NCBI RefSeq assembly: GCF_000466685.1
Contig: NZ_ANNG01000011.1
Location: 1 to 64,000 of the forward strand
Direction of reading: 5' to 3'
Length of the DNA: 64,000 nt
Origin: Campylobacter concisus UNSWCS
Lineage (GTDB): Bacteria > Campylobacterota > Campylobacteria > Campylobacterales > Campylobacteraceae
The position numbers and the translations under genes were made by a program. Below the pieces are notes generated by a model that was not told the origin of the DNA, searched no databases, and saw nothing but the letters and a program-made list of their open reading frames with translations. This document shows, piece by piece, positions 12,026 through 21,454 of this stretch (position 1 is the stretch's first letter; the number at the start of each line of letters is the position of its first letter).

Positions 12026-13165
12026 CTAGTTTCTGCGCCTATACTCTTCGTAGTCTAGCTCTCTAACCATTTTAACCTCGCCATTTTCTTTTAAAAGAAG
12101 AAGATCAGGCAGTTTTATGCCGTTAAATGTCGTGTTTTTAACGATGGTGTAGTGAATTTGATCTTCAAATATGACGCGGTCGCCGATTTTAAGCTCGCTA
12201 TCAAATTTATACTCCGCATCGCCAGCCTCAAGCCCCACTATATCGCCAGCTAGGCAGGTATTGCCGCCAAATCTATAAGCAAATTTGCCGTTTTCACTCT
12301 CGCCTCTAACGGCTGGGCGGTAAGGCATGAGCACAGTATCAGGCATGTGCGCCTCGGCTGAGGTGTCAAGGATAGCGATATCTTTCTCGTTGTGTACGAT
12401 GTCAAGCACGCTGCTTATCAAAAAGCCAGTCTGCCAGCCCACGGCCTCGCCAGGCTCCAGATAGACCTCTACGCCGTATTTTTCGCGAAAACGCCTAATT
12501 ATCTTTATAAGCAGCTCCACGTCGTAATCAGCCCTTGTGATGTGGTGGCCGCCGCCCATATTTATCCACTTCATCTTTGGTATAAACTCGCCAAATTTCT
12601 CCTCAAATGCCTCCAGCACGGTCTGCAAGCTGCTAGCACTCTCCTCACAAAGCGCGTGAAAATGAAGCCCGCTAATGCCATCAAGAAGCTCTGGCTTAAA
12701 ATTTGCCCTCGTGATGCCAAGCCTGCTAAATTTAGCGCATGGGTTGTAGCTGTCTGTTGGGGCTAGTGAGACCTCTGGATTGACCCGCAGGCCGCAGATA
12801 ACGCCATTTTGCAGGGCAATGCCTTTAAATTTTTGCCACTGAGCAAAAGAGTTAAATGTGATGTGTTTTGAAATTTTTAAAATTTCATCAAAGTCCTCAT
12901 CTTTAAAGGCTGGGCTATACGTGTGGATCTCGCCTTTTACGTATTCGCTTGCAAATTTAGCCTCATGAAGCCCACTACAAGTCGCCCCGTCAAGATATGA
13001 GCCCACCAAGTCCATCACTCCGCTAAATGCAAAGCCTTTGAGTGCTACTAAAATTTTAGCTCCGCTTTGCTCTTTTACATACTTTAAAAGCTCCAAATTT
13101 TTACGTACTTTTGCCTCTTCACAGACGTAGGCTGGGGTTTTTATGCTTTTTAAAATTTTGTTCAT
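12026..13165 (-). CDS. nspC: Carboxynorspermidine/carboxyspermidine decarboxylase
   Basis: A 379-residue PLP enzyme of the alanine-racemase-fold decarboxylase family. The PLP lysine is in LVALKGFAFSG (about residue 43), the glycine-rich phosphate region is MGGGHHITR (about 203-211), and the C-terminal active site includes the GGNTCLAGD block. It decarboxylates carboxyspermidine (or carboxynorspermidine) to the triamine, the last step of the alternative polyamine route known in C. jejuni. The dehydrogenase partner is not in this window. The gene stands alone, convergent with the DJ-1 gene and divergent from moaD. Confidence 0.92.
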   Translation of the reverse strand: MNKILKSIKTPAYVCEEAKVRKNLELLKYVKEQSGAKILVALKGFAFSGVMDLVGSYLDGATCSGLHEAKFASEYVKGEIHTYSPAFKDEDFDEILKISKHITFNSFAQWQKFKGIALQNGVICGLRVNPEVSLAPTDSYNPCAKFSRLGITRANFKPELLDGISGLHFHALCEESASSLQTVLEAFEEKFGEFIPKMKWINMGGGHHITRADYDVELLIKIIRRFREKYGVEVYLEPGEAVGWQTGFLISSVLDIVHNEKDIAILDTSAEAHMPDTVLMPYRPAVRGESENGKFAYRFGGNTCLAGDIVGLEAGDAEYKFDSELKIGDRVIFEDQIHYTIVKNTTFNGIKLPDLLLLKENGEVKMVRELDYEEYRRRN

Positions 13166-13249
13166 CTTCTATCTCTTTTGCAAATTTTCAAATAAGTATA
13201 TCTAAATTTATTTTTAAGTAAAATCAGCAAAAATTTCAAAGGATAAAAT

Positions 13250-13471
13250 GTGGTAGAGATCGAATTTCTTGGGCCTATCGGGCTTGAGAGTATAAAAGTA
13301 GAAGCGAAAAATTTAGGCGAGGTAAAAGCAGCTTTAAGCGAAAAAGAAGAGCTTAAAAAGTGGCTAAACATCTGCGCTGTGGCTGTAAATGACGAGATCG
13401 TAAGCGATATAAATTTCGCTCTTAAATCAGGCGATAAAATTTCTATCTTACCGCCAGTTTGTGGAGGCTAA
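13250..13471 (+). CDS. moaD: Molybdopterin synthase small subunit
   Basis: A 73-residue ubiquitin-like sulphur carrier ending in PPVCGG. The C-terminal Gly-Gly is thiocarboxylated by MoeB and donates sulphur to cyclic pyranopterin together with MoaE. The start is GTG behind AAAGGAT. It overlaps the moaE ribosome-binding region: moaE begins two bases after the stop. The cofactor would serve molybdo- and tungsto-enzymes such as formate dehydrogenase. Confidence 0.92.
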   Translation: MVEIEFLGPIGLESIKVEAKNLGEVKAALSEKEELKKWLNICAVAVNDEIVSDINFALKSGDKISILPPVCGG

Positions 13472-13472
13472 G

Positions 13473-13907
13473 ATGCAAATTTATAATGGCAGCTTGGACG
13501 TTCAAAGCATCACAAATGAGTGGTATGATAAATTTAAAGATAAAAACTGCGGCGCACTCATCACTTTTGTAGGCATAGTAAGAGAAGAGGGCGGTATTTC
13601 GGCGCTTAGCTTTGATATCTATGAGCCGATCCTTAAAAAATGGCTAGATGCTTGGCAGGAGCGAGCTAAAAAAGAAAATGCCTACGTGCTCTTTGCTCAC
13701 TCAAAAGGCGATGTGCCAGTGCATACTAGCTCTTATGTAGCAGGTGTTGTTAGCCCTCAAAGAAAGGTCGCGCTAAGGCTTATAAACGAGTTTGTCGAGG
13801 ACTTTAAGGCAAATGCGCCGATCTGGAAATATGACGTGATAAATGGCGAGAGAATTTACGCCAAAGAGCGCAGTCAAGCGATAAATGGCGCTGGACTTTT
13901 GGCATAA
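13473..13907 (+). CDS. moaE: Molybdopterin synthase large subunit
   Basis: The 144-residue protein matches MoaE. GALITFVGIVRE is the N-terminal core, and the active-site basic cluster appears in HSKGDVPV and in KYDVINGERIYAKE, which includes the catalytic lysine of the KxxxxxGE region. It forms the heterotetrameric synthase with MoaD. I chose the ATG at 13473, two bases after moaD; an upstream in-frame GTG at 13461 lies inside moaD and would add four residues only. The pair forms a two-gene unit followed closely by a membrane protein gene. Confidence 0.93.
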   Translation: MQIYNGSLDVQSITNEWYDKFKDKNCGALITFVGIVREEGGISALSFDIYEPILKKWLDAWQERAKKENAYVLFAHSKGDVPVHTSSYVAGVVSPQRKVALRLINEFVEDFKANAPIWKYDVINGERIYAKERSQAINGAGLLA

Positions 13908-13918
13908 AAAGGGCAAAA

Positions 13919-14386
13919 ATGATAACCAAAGAGAGTAAAAAAGATGTTTTTTGGGCACTAGCCTTTGGGATTGGACTCTTTGTCTTTAGCATCGTTGGAT
14001 ATTTTTACCTAGATCTTGGCACACCCTCTCTTTTTGGTGTCATCGTTGGCGCCATTTCAACCTTTTTTTGCGTGAGAAAGATCTTGCAAAACAACTTTTT
14101 TGAGATAGATGATGATGGATTTGTCATAAAAAAAGGCTCAAAAAATATCAAATTTTTCTTCAAAGATATCGACGAGATCGCTATTAAGAGCTTTGGCGAT
14201 AAGAAAAAAGTCGATGCGCTAAGTGTTAAATTTAGAAAAAATCGCCTGGATAGAGATGCGTGTTTTGGGCTAGTTCAGGCACTTGGCGATGATATGATCG
14301 TCATTTTTGACAGATATGAGCTTTCGCAATTCACACTTTCAAAAGAGCTTCGAGATAGGCTTGCTAAATTTAAAGATAGGGCGTAA
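13919..14386 (+). CDS. Small membrane protein with a PH-like C-terminal region
   Basis: The 155-residue product has two membrane helices (about 12-32 and 40-57) followed by a roughly 95-residue soluble part (FEIDDDGFVIKKG…). That part reads like the small beta-rich PH-like domains found in many bacterial membrane proteins. I do not recognise a specific family. It starts 12 bases after moaE, so it may share that transcript, but nothing links it to molybdenum cofactor synthesis. It looks similar in layout to the gene at 23920-24459. Confidence 0.65.
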   Translation: MITKESKKDVFWALAFGIGLFVFSIVGYFYLDLGTPSLFGVIVGAISTFFCVRKILQNNFFEIDDDGFVIKKGSKNIKFFFKDIDEIAIKSFGDKKKVDALSVKFRKNRLDRDACFGLVQALGDDMIVIFDRYELSQFTLSKELRDRLAKFKDRA

Positions 14387-14452
14387 AAATTTATTATTAT
14401 AGTTTTATGCTAAATCGTTTTTGATAAAATCAAAGTATTTTAAGGAAAAAAT

Positions 14453-16468
14453 ATGAATAAATATATTCCTCAAGAACCAAATCAAATTTATGATTTTATA
14501 GATAGTACTATTAGCGAAATTATATTGGAGATTGATAAAAAAGACGGAAATGAATCTGTGCAAAACTCAAAAGAGCAGGTAAAAAATATAATTTTAAGTT
14601 TTAAACAACAAGTTTTTGATAGTGCAGTAGCAGGGCTAAAGAAAAATAGTGAGTGGAATAAACTGGTTATTGCATTTTATGGAGAAACAAATGCTGGTAA
14701 ATCGACTTTAATAGAAGCGTTACGTATATATCTTGGGGAGTCTACTAAGTCTAAAGATATATTTAAATTTAATAGTTTAAGACAAAAATTTAATAATATT
14801 CCAATAGAAAAAATAATACAAATTAAAGAATATAAGGATAAGCTTGATAACCAAGAATTAGCTATTTTGCTGCAAAACGAGCAAAATGGAAAAACACTAA
14901 TTAATACACTGGCTAACCACCTGAAATTATTTACAATAAATTTTAAAAGGAAATTCTTAAACACAGAAATATGTGAGATGATAAATTTGGCTGACGGCTC
15001 GATAATTGGTGACGGAAGACCTGATTTTACAAGAAAAGCAACTAGTTATGAATTTGACGATTTTATATTAGTTGATTTGCCTGGTATTGAGGGTAGTGAA
15101 GAAAAAGTAATAGACGAAATATTAACGTCAGTTAAAAGGGCACATACTATATTTTATGTTACTAGTTCGGTTACTCCTCCACAAAAAGGGGATAACAATA
15201 AAAAAGGAACGCTTGAGAAAATAAAAGAACACTTAAATGATCAAAGTGAGGTTTATGTTTTGTTTAATAAGCGTATTAACTCGCATCAACAGCTAAAAGA
15301 AAATTTATTAAGTGAAAGCGAGCAAAAATCACTTTTAGTAGTAGACGAAAAAATGCAAGAAATCATTCAAGATAGTTATGTTTCGCACAAAATTGTATCT
15401 GCAAAAATAGCGTTTCTTGGTGTAGCTGAGTGCTTGCTTGATGGTTTTAAAGCTGCTCAAGACAGAGCTAAATTTTTAGAAAAATTTGATAAAAATGAGC
15501 TTATTAAGCGCTCTAACCTTGATGAATTTGGGTTGTTTTTAAAAAATGAGCTGGCGGATAATGCTCAAAAAAAGATAAAAAGATCAAATTTTTATAAAGC
15601 AAATGGTGTACTAAAAAAGCTAATTGATATCTTAAAGGATATTTTATGTAACAATATCTTACCTCTAAAGGAAGAGCTAACTAGAGAATATCAAGATGCT
15701 AAAAATAATATAAATACGGCTTTTTTATCACTTAAAAATGATGCCAATATTGCCGTAGACAAAGAAATAGAAAAATTTAGAAGAGAGACTAGAAGTTCTA
15801 TTTATGATTATATAGATGATGACGTTAGTAATGACGATTTTAAGCAAAAATTAGAAGATATCCTAAATCAAAACGTTCAAAAATTACAAAACAAACTACC
15901 TGATGTTGTTAAAAATATTTTTAATGAATTTGAGTCAATGGTGTAGCAAGATTTAAGTAATTTTGCTAGAAAAGCAAATGAAACCATGAATGAGTTACAA
16001 AGCGTAAATATTGGCTCATTTAATATAAACATCGATATTAAAAGCGGTGTGGACAAAATGGGATTACTAGGGAGCGCTGTAGGGGCAGGGGGTCTGATAA
16101 TGACTTTTGCTCTTACAAATGTCTGGAATCCTTGGGGCTGGGCAGCATTTGGAGTTGGCGTAGTTACCGTAATAGTAAGCTTTTTAAAGTCAGTTTGGGG
16201 ATGGTTTGATAGTGATTACAAAAAATCACAACAAAGGCAAAAAGCTGATGACAATATACACAATGTAGCAAATCGCATAAAAAACAATATCACTCCAAGC
16301 CTTGATAAAAATTTAGAGGAAATTAGGGTGGTGCTTGATGAGATAACAGCTAATCTATATTTTTTCGTACAAAGTGTTCAAACTACAGAAGAGCTTTTTA
16401 TTGAAAATATTGAAAAACTAAAAAATGTATTTAAAAGTATCAAAAATTTAGGAGGAAAAGATGAATAG
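14453..16468 (+). pseudogene. LeoBC-type dynamin-like GTPase, interrupted by an in-frame amber stop
   Basis: Two open stretches (14453-15946, 497 residues; 15986-16468, 160 residues) lie in the same frame, separated only by TAG at 15944-15946. The 13 codons between them continue as helix-forming sequence, so the ancestral product was about 671 residues. The first part has dynamin-type GTPase motifs: GETNAGKS (about 77-84), DLPG (about 206-209) and an NKRI-type G4 (about 271), then coiled-coil stalk. The second part holds the hydrophobic paddle or membrane segment (about 536-590). LeoA follows with an 8-base overlap. DNA here is visibly more AT-rich than its neighbours, suggesting transfer. 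CAG to TAG is the simplest change; two separate proteins remain possible. Confidence 0.8.
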
Positions 16469-18164
16469 TACCTTGGCAGAATTTAAAAGTCAACAAGACA
16501 AAGCGATGCAAATTTTAACGAGGTTGCAAGAGTTTGTAATGGAAGGCGAGGAATACGGCATAAGCATAGACAAAGGCATAAAAACAAAACTCGCAAATGC
16601 GCTGGAAAACGTGCAGGACGGGAAGCTAAAAATAGCACTCGTAGGCGGCTTTAGCGAAGGTAAAACGTCAATAGCTGCCGCTTGGCTTGAAAAGCTAGAT
16701 AAGGCATCTATGAAAATAAGCCACGAGGAGTCATCTGATGAAGTCAAAATATATAACGTAGATGATGAAATCGAGCTTGTAGATACTCCGGGATTGTTTG
16801 GGTTTAAAGAAAAATTTAGTGACGAAGCACATACGATACAAAAATATAAAGATATAACCAAAAAATACGTAAGCGAAGCACATCTAGTACTATACGTGCT
16901 AAATCCGGTAAATCCTATAAAACAAAGCCACGAAAGTGACCTAAATTGGCTTTTTAGAGAGTTAAATTTGCTACCTAGGACGATATTTGTACTTAGTAAA
17001 TTTGATGAAGTGGCCGACATAGAGGATGACACAGCCTATAAAAATGAATTTAATATCAAAAAACAAAATGTAACCGAGCGCTTATGTGAACTAATAAAAC
17101 TAACGCAAAGCGAAATAAATGGGCTATCTATCGTAGCTGTATCGGCAAATCCATTTGATAATGGCATAGAATACTGGATAAAAAATTTAGCTGAGTTTAA
17201 AAAGTTGTCGCATATATCAAATTTGCAAGAAGCTACAAGCACAAAGATAAAAACCAACGGCGGCATAGTAAATATAGTAAATGAAAGCAAAAAAAGTGTG
17301 ATAGCGGATGTTATAAACAAACAACTTCCAGTAGCAAGAGGAATACAGCATGAAATAGCTAAAAATATAAACTCTCTAAACGATACAAGGGAAAGAATAA
17401 GTAAAGAGTTAATGCCGCTCTCAAATAAAATTTCAAAAATAAGGGTTGAACTAAGGGAGTTTATAACTGGATATTTTAGTGACATTATTTTGCAGGCCCA
17501 GGGAACTAGCATTGATAGTTTTAATGATTTTTTCCAGCGCGAGATAGGTAGTGAGGGTATAAATATGAATACTCGCATACAAAATGAATTTGACAAGCTT
17601 ACAAACTCGGTTAATCACGCCATAAGTAGGCTTGAAGTAAATTTTCAGGCTGAAGTGGATAATTTTAACTCTGCCTTGCTTAGTTACGGTAGTCAGGGTG
17701 TAAAGTATTTAAAAAGCTCAGGCATTATAAACGCAACCAACGTAAAGATAGCGCGAGATGGCATAGTTAGCGCTGCAAAATTTATAGGTGTCGATTTGTC
17801 TAAAATTTTGAAATTTAAACCATGGGATGCAACTAAATTTGCGGCTGGAGCAAATGTATTAATTTCCGTTATTGGTCTTGGAATTGAAATTTGGGATAGT
17901 ATTCAAAAACAAGAGCGAGAAAGTAAATTTAGGATTGCTATTAGTGATATGGTGGATAGCTTTGAAAAACAGAGAAAAGAGATATTGGATCTAATTAACG
18001 GTGACAATTTTGTTGATGTTTTTTTTCCTGACTATATAAAGCTTGTTTTAAATTTAAAAGAGATAGAAAAAGACATAGAGACTATGAAAGAAACACAGGC
18101 AAATTTTAAAAAATGGCTTGACGTGGGCGAGACTATTGATGCTGAGTTTGAAGTGATAAAATAA
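16461..18164 (+). CDS. leoA: LeoA-type dynamin-like GTPase
   Basis: The 567-residue protein is very close in length to E. coli LeoA and shares its layout. GTPase motifs are GGFSEGKTS (about 63-71), DTPG (about 108) and SKFD (about 180). A long helical stalk follows, with a hydrophobic membrane-contact loop (AAGANVLISVIGLGIEIW, about 458-475) and a C-terminal helical return. Its start overlaps the LeoBC stop behind GGAGG, so the two are coupled. LeoA/LeoBC pairs are listed as the Eleos anti-phage system and were first linked to toxin and vesicle release in E. coli. C. jejuni has a related but distinct dynamin pair. This gene is intact although its partner is not. Confidence 0.85.
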   Translation: MNSTLAEFKSQQDKAMQILTRLQEFVMEGEEYGISIDKGIKTKLANALENVQDGKLKIALVGGFSEGKTSIAAAWLEKLDKASMKISHEESSDEVKIYNVDDEIELVDTPGLFGFKEKFSDEAHTIQKYKDITKKYVSEAHLVLYVLNPVNPIKQSHESDLNWLFRELNLLPRTIFVLSKFDEVADIEDDTAYKNEFNIKKQNVTERLCELIKLTQSEINGLSIVAVSANPFDNGIEYWIKNLAEFKKLSHISNLQEATSTKIKTNGGIVNIVNESKKSVIADVINKQLPVARGIQHEIAKNINSLNDTRERISKELMPLSNKISKIRVELREFITGYFSDIILQAQGTSIDSFNDFFQREIGSEGINMNTRIQNEFDKLTNSVNHAISRLEVNFQAEVDNFNSALLSYGSQGVKYLKSSGIINATNVKIARDGIVSAAKFIGVDLSKILKFKPWDATKFAAGANVLISVIGLGIEIWDSIQKQERESKFRIAISDMVDSFEKQRKEILDLINGDNFVDVFFPDYIKLVLNLKEIEKDIETMKETQANFKKWLDVGETIDAEFEVIK

Positions 18165-18184
18165 ATATCTTTAATTTATATTTG

Positions 18185-18225
18185 AAAATTTCGTGTCGCT
18201 TTAATTTATTTGACACGAAATTTTT
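18185..18225 (+). terminator. Strong terminator after leoA
   Basis: AAAATTTCGTGTC and GACACGAAATTTT form a perfect 13-pair stem with a 14-base loop followed by Ts, 20 bases after the leoA stop. It is symmetrical enough to work for the convergent Crp-family gene too. Confidence 0.75.
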
Positions 18226-18317
18226 ATATTACTTAGCAGAATGTCTTTGGATAGTTGTAAAATCTATTTGCTTTTATAATGAGGATTGTTTTATTAATAA
18301 AAATAAAATTTTTAAAT

Positions 18318-18956
18318 TTAGTTAGTATAACTTTCAAGTTTTTCGTGGTCGATGATGAGAAATTCGTGCGGTGTGATCTTTCTGATGATGTCATCTTTGA
18401 TAAGCTCATTAAAGGCTGTTGAGGCGCTTTGGCGCTTGAGACCAACAAAGCTTGAGAGCACCTTTAGAGAAAACGGCAAAAACACGTATCGATAGCCATT
18501 TTGTTTCAGATCTTGCTCGTTTGCAAGCTCGATCAAGAAATTTGCTATCCTGCCCTTTGCGTCCTCAAAAAGTATCGACTTTGTGATCTGGCGCTGCACG
18601 ATGATGGTGTTTAGCGTGGTTATTAGTATCTCGCTCGCAGCTTTTGGATTGTGTAAAATTTTACCTATCTCATCTAGTCTAATAACGTAAATTTGGGCAT
18701 CTTCAAGCACTTCAAAGGCGCAGTTGTCATCAAGTATGGCGATGTTGTTTTTTTCTAAATGATAAAGGATAAATTCTTCGCCATCTTCAAAAAATGAGAG
18801 CTTTGCTGAGCCGGTTTTTAAGATGATGATCTCGATATCTTCGGTGTAGATCGTGCTTGTCTTTGGCAGCTCTTTAAACTCAAATTTCTCCAGCTCATCT
18901 TGTGTTAAGATATCTAAAATATGCGTTTGTAAAAGCCCTAAGCGTGATTTTTTCAT
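18318..18956 (-). CDS. Crp/Fnr family transcriptional regulator
   Basis: The 212-residue protein has an N-terminal cyclic-nucleotide-binding-like beta barrel (about 20-120), a dimerisation helix (about 125-145) and a C-terminal winged helix-turn-helix. The recognition region is SSFVGLKRQSASTAFNELIKDDII (shown in part: KRQSASTAFNELIK, about 173-186). It lacks the N-terminal cysteine cluster of FNR and the phosphate-binding residues of Crp, so the effector is unknown. Campylobacters use such proteins for oxidative, nitrosative or respiratory responses. It is a single gene convergent with leoA, with a GGGAGAAAG site before the ATG. Confidence 0.85.
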   Translation of the reverse strand: MKKSRLGLLQTHILDILTQDELEKFEFKELPKTSTIYTEDIEIIILKTGSAKLSFFEDGEEFILYHLEKNNIAILDDNCAFEVLEDAQIYVIRLDEIGKILHNPKAASEILITTLNTIIVQRQITKSILFEDAKGRIANFLIELANEQDLKQNGYRYVFLPFSLKVLSSFVGLKRQSASTAFNELIKDDIIRKITPHEFLIIDHEKLESYTN

Positions 18957-19105
18957 CTTTCTCCCAAAAAAGTGTAAGGGCTGATTTTACTTTATAAAGC
19001 ATTTAAATAAGTTGAAATTTCTCTTTTTTGAAGTCAATTTTTTTCAAATTCTTTTAAAAATAGTGATAAATTTAGGGGTTTGGCTGCATAAATTGCAACC
19101 AAATT

Positions 19106-19519
19106 TTAAAAGCCGTGAAGCTCTTTTATCTTCTCATCTATCGGTTTTTTGTGTCCATCTTTTGTCACACTAACATAGGTCGCAGTCGCGCTTGTGACAT
19201 GTATAGTCTCTCTAAAACCACCGTCATTTAGCCTAAGTGCAGTTACTTCTATCTGCGTTGTTATCGATGTTTTGCCAACTGCGATGATCTTTGCATAGCA
19301 GCTTAGCACGTCGCCAACAAAGACTGGTTGTTTAAAGATGATCTCTTTCATCGAAATTGTCACAACTCGCTCAGGCGAAATTTCTCTAGCTGCCTGCGCA
19401 CCTGCAAGGTCGATCTGGCTCATTATCCAGCCGCCAAAGATATTGCCAGCTGAGTTTGTATCTTTTGGTAGCATCACTTGCTTGATGCGTGGCTCGCCAA
19501 AGTCCTTTAAAATGTCCAT
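19106..19519 (-). CDS. Acyl-CoA thioesterase, hotdog fold (YciA-like)
   Basis: The 137-residue protein has the hotdog signature of bacterial acyl-CoA thioesterases: the NSAGNIFGGWIMSQID block contains the catalytic Asn/Asp and Gly-rich helix start, followed by AARE and the VGDVLSCYAKI strand. It should hydrolyse acyl-CoAs in the cytoplasm. I set the start at the ATG at 19519, behind AAAGGGC. A longer frame to 19561 adds 14 residues (MLQFTKNLRSKGQK) without a family counterpart. It is divergent from ciaB. Confidence 0.88.
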   Translation of the reverse strand: MDILKDFGEPRIKQVMLPKDTNSAGNIFGGWIMSQIDLAGAQAAREISPERVVTISMKEIIFKQPVFVGDVLSCYAKIIAVGKTSITTQIEVTALRLNDGGFRETIHVTSATATYVSVTKDGHKKPIDEKIKELHGF

Positions 19520-19579
19520 TTTTTGCCCTTTAGATCTTAAATTTTTGGTAAATTGTAGCAAATTTTAATGGCTTTATGC

Positions 19580-19585
19580 TAAAAT
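19580..19585 (+). promoter_or_regulatory. -10 box of ciaB
   Basis: ATGCTAAAAT gives an extended -10 (TGnTAAAAT) 25 bases before the ciaB ATG, typical of Campylobacter sigma-70 promoters. Confidence 0.45.
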
Positions 19586-19609
19586 CCTGCAACTTTAAGG
19601 GATGAAAAG

Positions 19610-21454
19610 ATGAATGATTTTAAAAGACTAAACGAACTTACAAAAGAGCAAAAATCCAAGCTAAACGCGATTTATAAAAATTTAGATGACAAGATCATAA
19701 CTGAAGCTGTGAAAATTTGCGCCCTTGATGGCACGCCAAGCCAAAAACTAGCCCTTGCTAGAAGGATCATAGACCTAAAAGTAGACCCACTTCAAAATGA
19801 GCTAAAAAAGCTAAATTTAGGCGAGGACGAGCAAAAACGCGTGCTAAATTTGATCTACGGCTACGTTAGAAATTTATATGAAAATTTACACTCCGAGCTT
19901 ATAAAAAAGGCACGTGATGAGCAAATTTTAGACCCGTTTTTTCAAGCCTTTGTTGAGGCTATGCACGAGCTTGGGCTTAGTCTAAATGCGTGGCAAATTT
20001 CATGGCAAGAAAAGATAATAGACACCACAAATAAAGAGTTTGAAGCTAAATTTAAAGATTTAGGCGAGGCAAATGAGTTTATCACTAAAAACGCCTTATT
20101 TCAGTGTGATAGTAACGGCGTAAGAGCTGATAGAACTTACGGTGCAGTTTGCAAAGAGGGCGAGAAATTTAGCTTTTTGCCTTACGCGCTTGCCTTTAAA
20201 GATGAGGTTATTGAGCTTAAAAAAGTATTTGTAAAAAATCTTGAAATTTTAAGAAATTTAGCTCAAAATGACGAGCAAAAATCCTACGTAAAATACCTTG
20301 AAAAGCTGCAAAACGCCTTTTGTGAAGAGGATAACGCAAAGGTTATAAACGCTTGGCAAGAGGCTGAGATAGCGTGGATGGATGTAAAAGGCGCGCTTCA
20401 GCCAGGCCACCCGCTAGAGTACTACGAGGATGCCTACACGCACGCAGTCGCACTTGAGTGGGATATCAGGCTGGTCGATAGCGAGGGCATTGACGAGCTT
20501 AAATTTAAAGAAAAAGTGGCAAAAACTTACAAAAGCATTTGCGAAAAGATCAAATTTGATAACGCCGAGACAAACAAGGCAGTTAGCGAAAATATCGCTA
20601 GAACGCAGCTTTATATAAGCGTGCCGATGATCTATTACGCAGCGGAGCTAAACGGACTTTTTAGCGCTCAGGTCGTGCCAAATGACGAGAGTGTGAGCGC
20701 AAAATGTGGCAAGAAAATTTTTGCCTTTGTAAATCACGTCTATGAGGGCGCAAAGGCAAAGCCTTTTATGAAGCTTGGGGCTGAAATTTTTAGCAAGGAA
20801 TTTTTGGATTTTGGTAGAGAGATTTTATTTTTAAAGCCAAAAATTTGGAAAAAAGTATATGAAATTTCAACGATCGGTCATGAGTTTGGGCACATCCTCT
20901 TTATCGGGCTTGATACTGAGATGAGCATGAATAAAAGTGGCGTCTTTAAATTTATCGAAGAGTACAAGGCGACGACTGGTGGGCTGGTAAATTTCTTCTT
21001 GCACGAAGAAGCGGAGTATAAAATGGCCGTCTTTCACGAGCTAATAGCCCGTGCGGTTGGGCTTATAGCGTGGCGAAAGGTCGATGAGGTAAGGGCTTAT
21101 TACTGCGAAGGGCTCATACATCTTAGCCTGCTTTTTAGGGCTGGAGTGCTTAAATTTGACGGCAAACTAAGCGTGGATATGAGCGAGCAAGCCTACGCTA
21201 AATTTAAAGAAATTTGCTTACAAAACTACTTCGATCTAGCGCGAACATACGCTAAAAAAGCTGATGCGAGCACGTTTTTGGAGAAATTTTGCCAAAAAGA
21301 TGAGCTAAGCTATCTGCCAAAAGATGAAGAGTGCAAGAAATTTGTTGAGCATTTCTACGCTAGGTACGAGGCTATCGGCAATGACGTCGATGATAGCGGC
21401 GAGTGGCAAAGGTGGCAAAAGCTAGCCCAAGAAGCGGAGAGTGGCCGTGCTTGA
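19610..21454 (+). CDS. ciaB: CiaB family protein (Campylobacter invasion antigen B)
   Basis: The 614-residue protein matches the length and sequence character of CiaB, which in C. jejuni was described as a flagellar-secreted invasion factor. It contains a metallopeptidase-like HEFGH motif (about residues 424-428) within ISTIGHEFGHILFIG, and a downstream Glu-rich helix (EEYKATTGG, HEEAEYKMAVFHELIAR) that could supply the third zinc ligand. Whether it is a peptidase is not established. There is no signal peptide. It starts behind AAGGGATG and its stop is overlapped by the next GGDEF/EAL gene, so the two may be co-expressed. Confidence 0.9.
   Translation: MNDFKRLNELTKEQKSKLNAIYKNLDDKIITEAVKICALDGTPSQKLALARRIIDLKVDPLQNELKKLNLGEDEQKRVLNLIYGYVRNLYENLHSELIKKARDEQILDPFFQAFVEAMHELGLSLNAWQISWQEKIIDTTNKEFEAKFKDLGEANEFITKNALFQCDSNGVRADRTYGAVCKEGEKFSFLPYALAFKDEVIELKKVFVKNLEILRNLAQNDEQKSYVKYLEKLQNAFCEEDNAKVINAWQEAEIAWMDVKGALQPGHPLEYYEDAYTHAVALEWDIRLVDSEGIDELKFKEKVAKTYKSICEKIKFDNAETNKAVSENIARTQLYISVPMIYYAAELNGLFSAQVVPNDESVSAKCGKKIFAFVNHVYEGAKAKPFMKLGAEIFSKEFLDFGREILFLKPKIWKKVYEISTIGHEFGHILFIGLDTEMSMNKSGVFKFIEEYKATTGGLVNFFLHEEAEYKMAVFHELIARAVGLIAWRKVDEVRAYYCEGLIHLSLLFRAGVLKFDGKLSVDMSEQAYAKFKEICLQNYFDLARTYAKKADASTFLEKFCQKDELSYLPKDEECKKFVEHFYARYEAIGNDVDDSGEWQRWQKLAQEAESGRA

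Noticed and set aside
15944-15946. TAG in LeoBC as a pyrrolysine or programmed recoding site
   Set aside because: Campylobacters are not known to have pyrrolysine machinery and no stimulatory structure is evident; a point mutation is simpler.
14677-17596. Long antisense frames opposite leoBC and leoA
   Set aside because: They are shadows of the plus-strand GTPase genes, low-complexity and lacking start signals.
19519-19561. N-terminal extension of the thioesterase
   Set aside because: The added 14 residues overlap the ribosome site AAAGGGC of the internal ATG and have no family counterpart.
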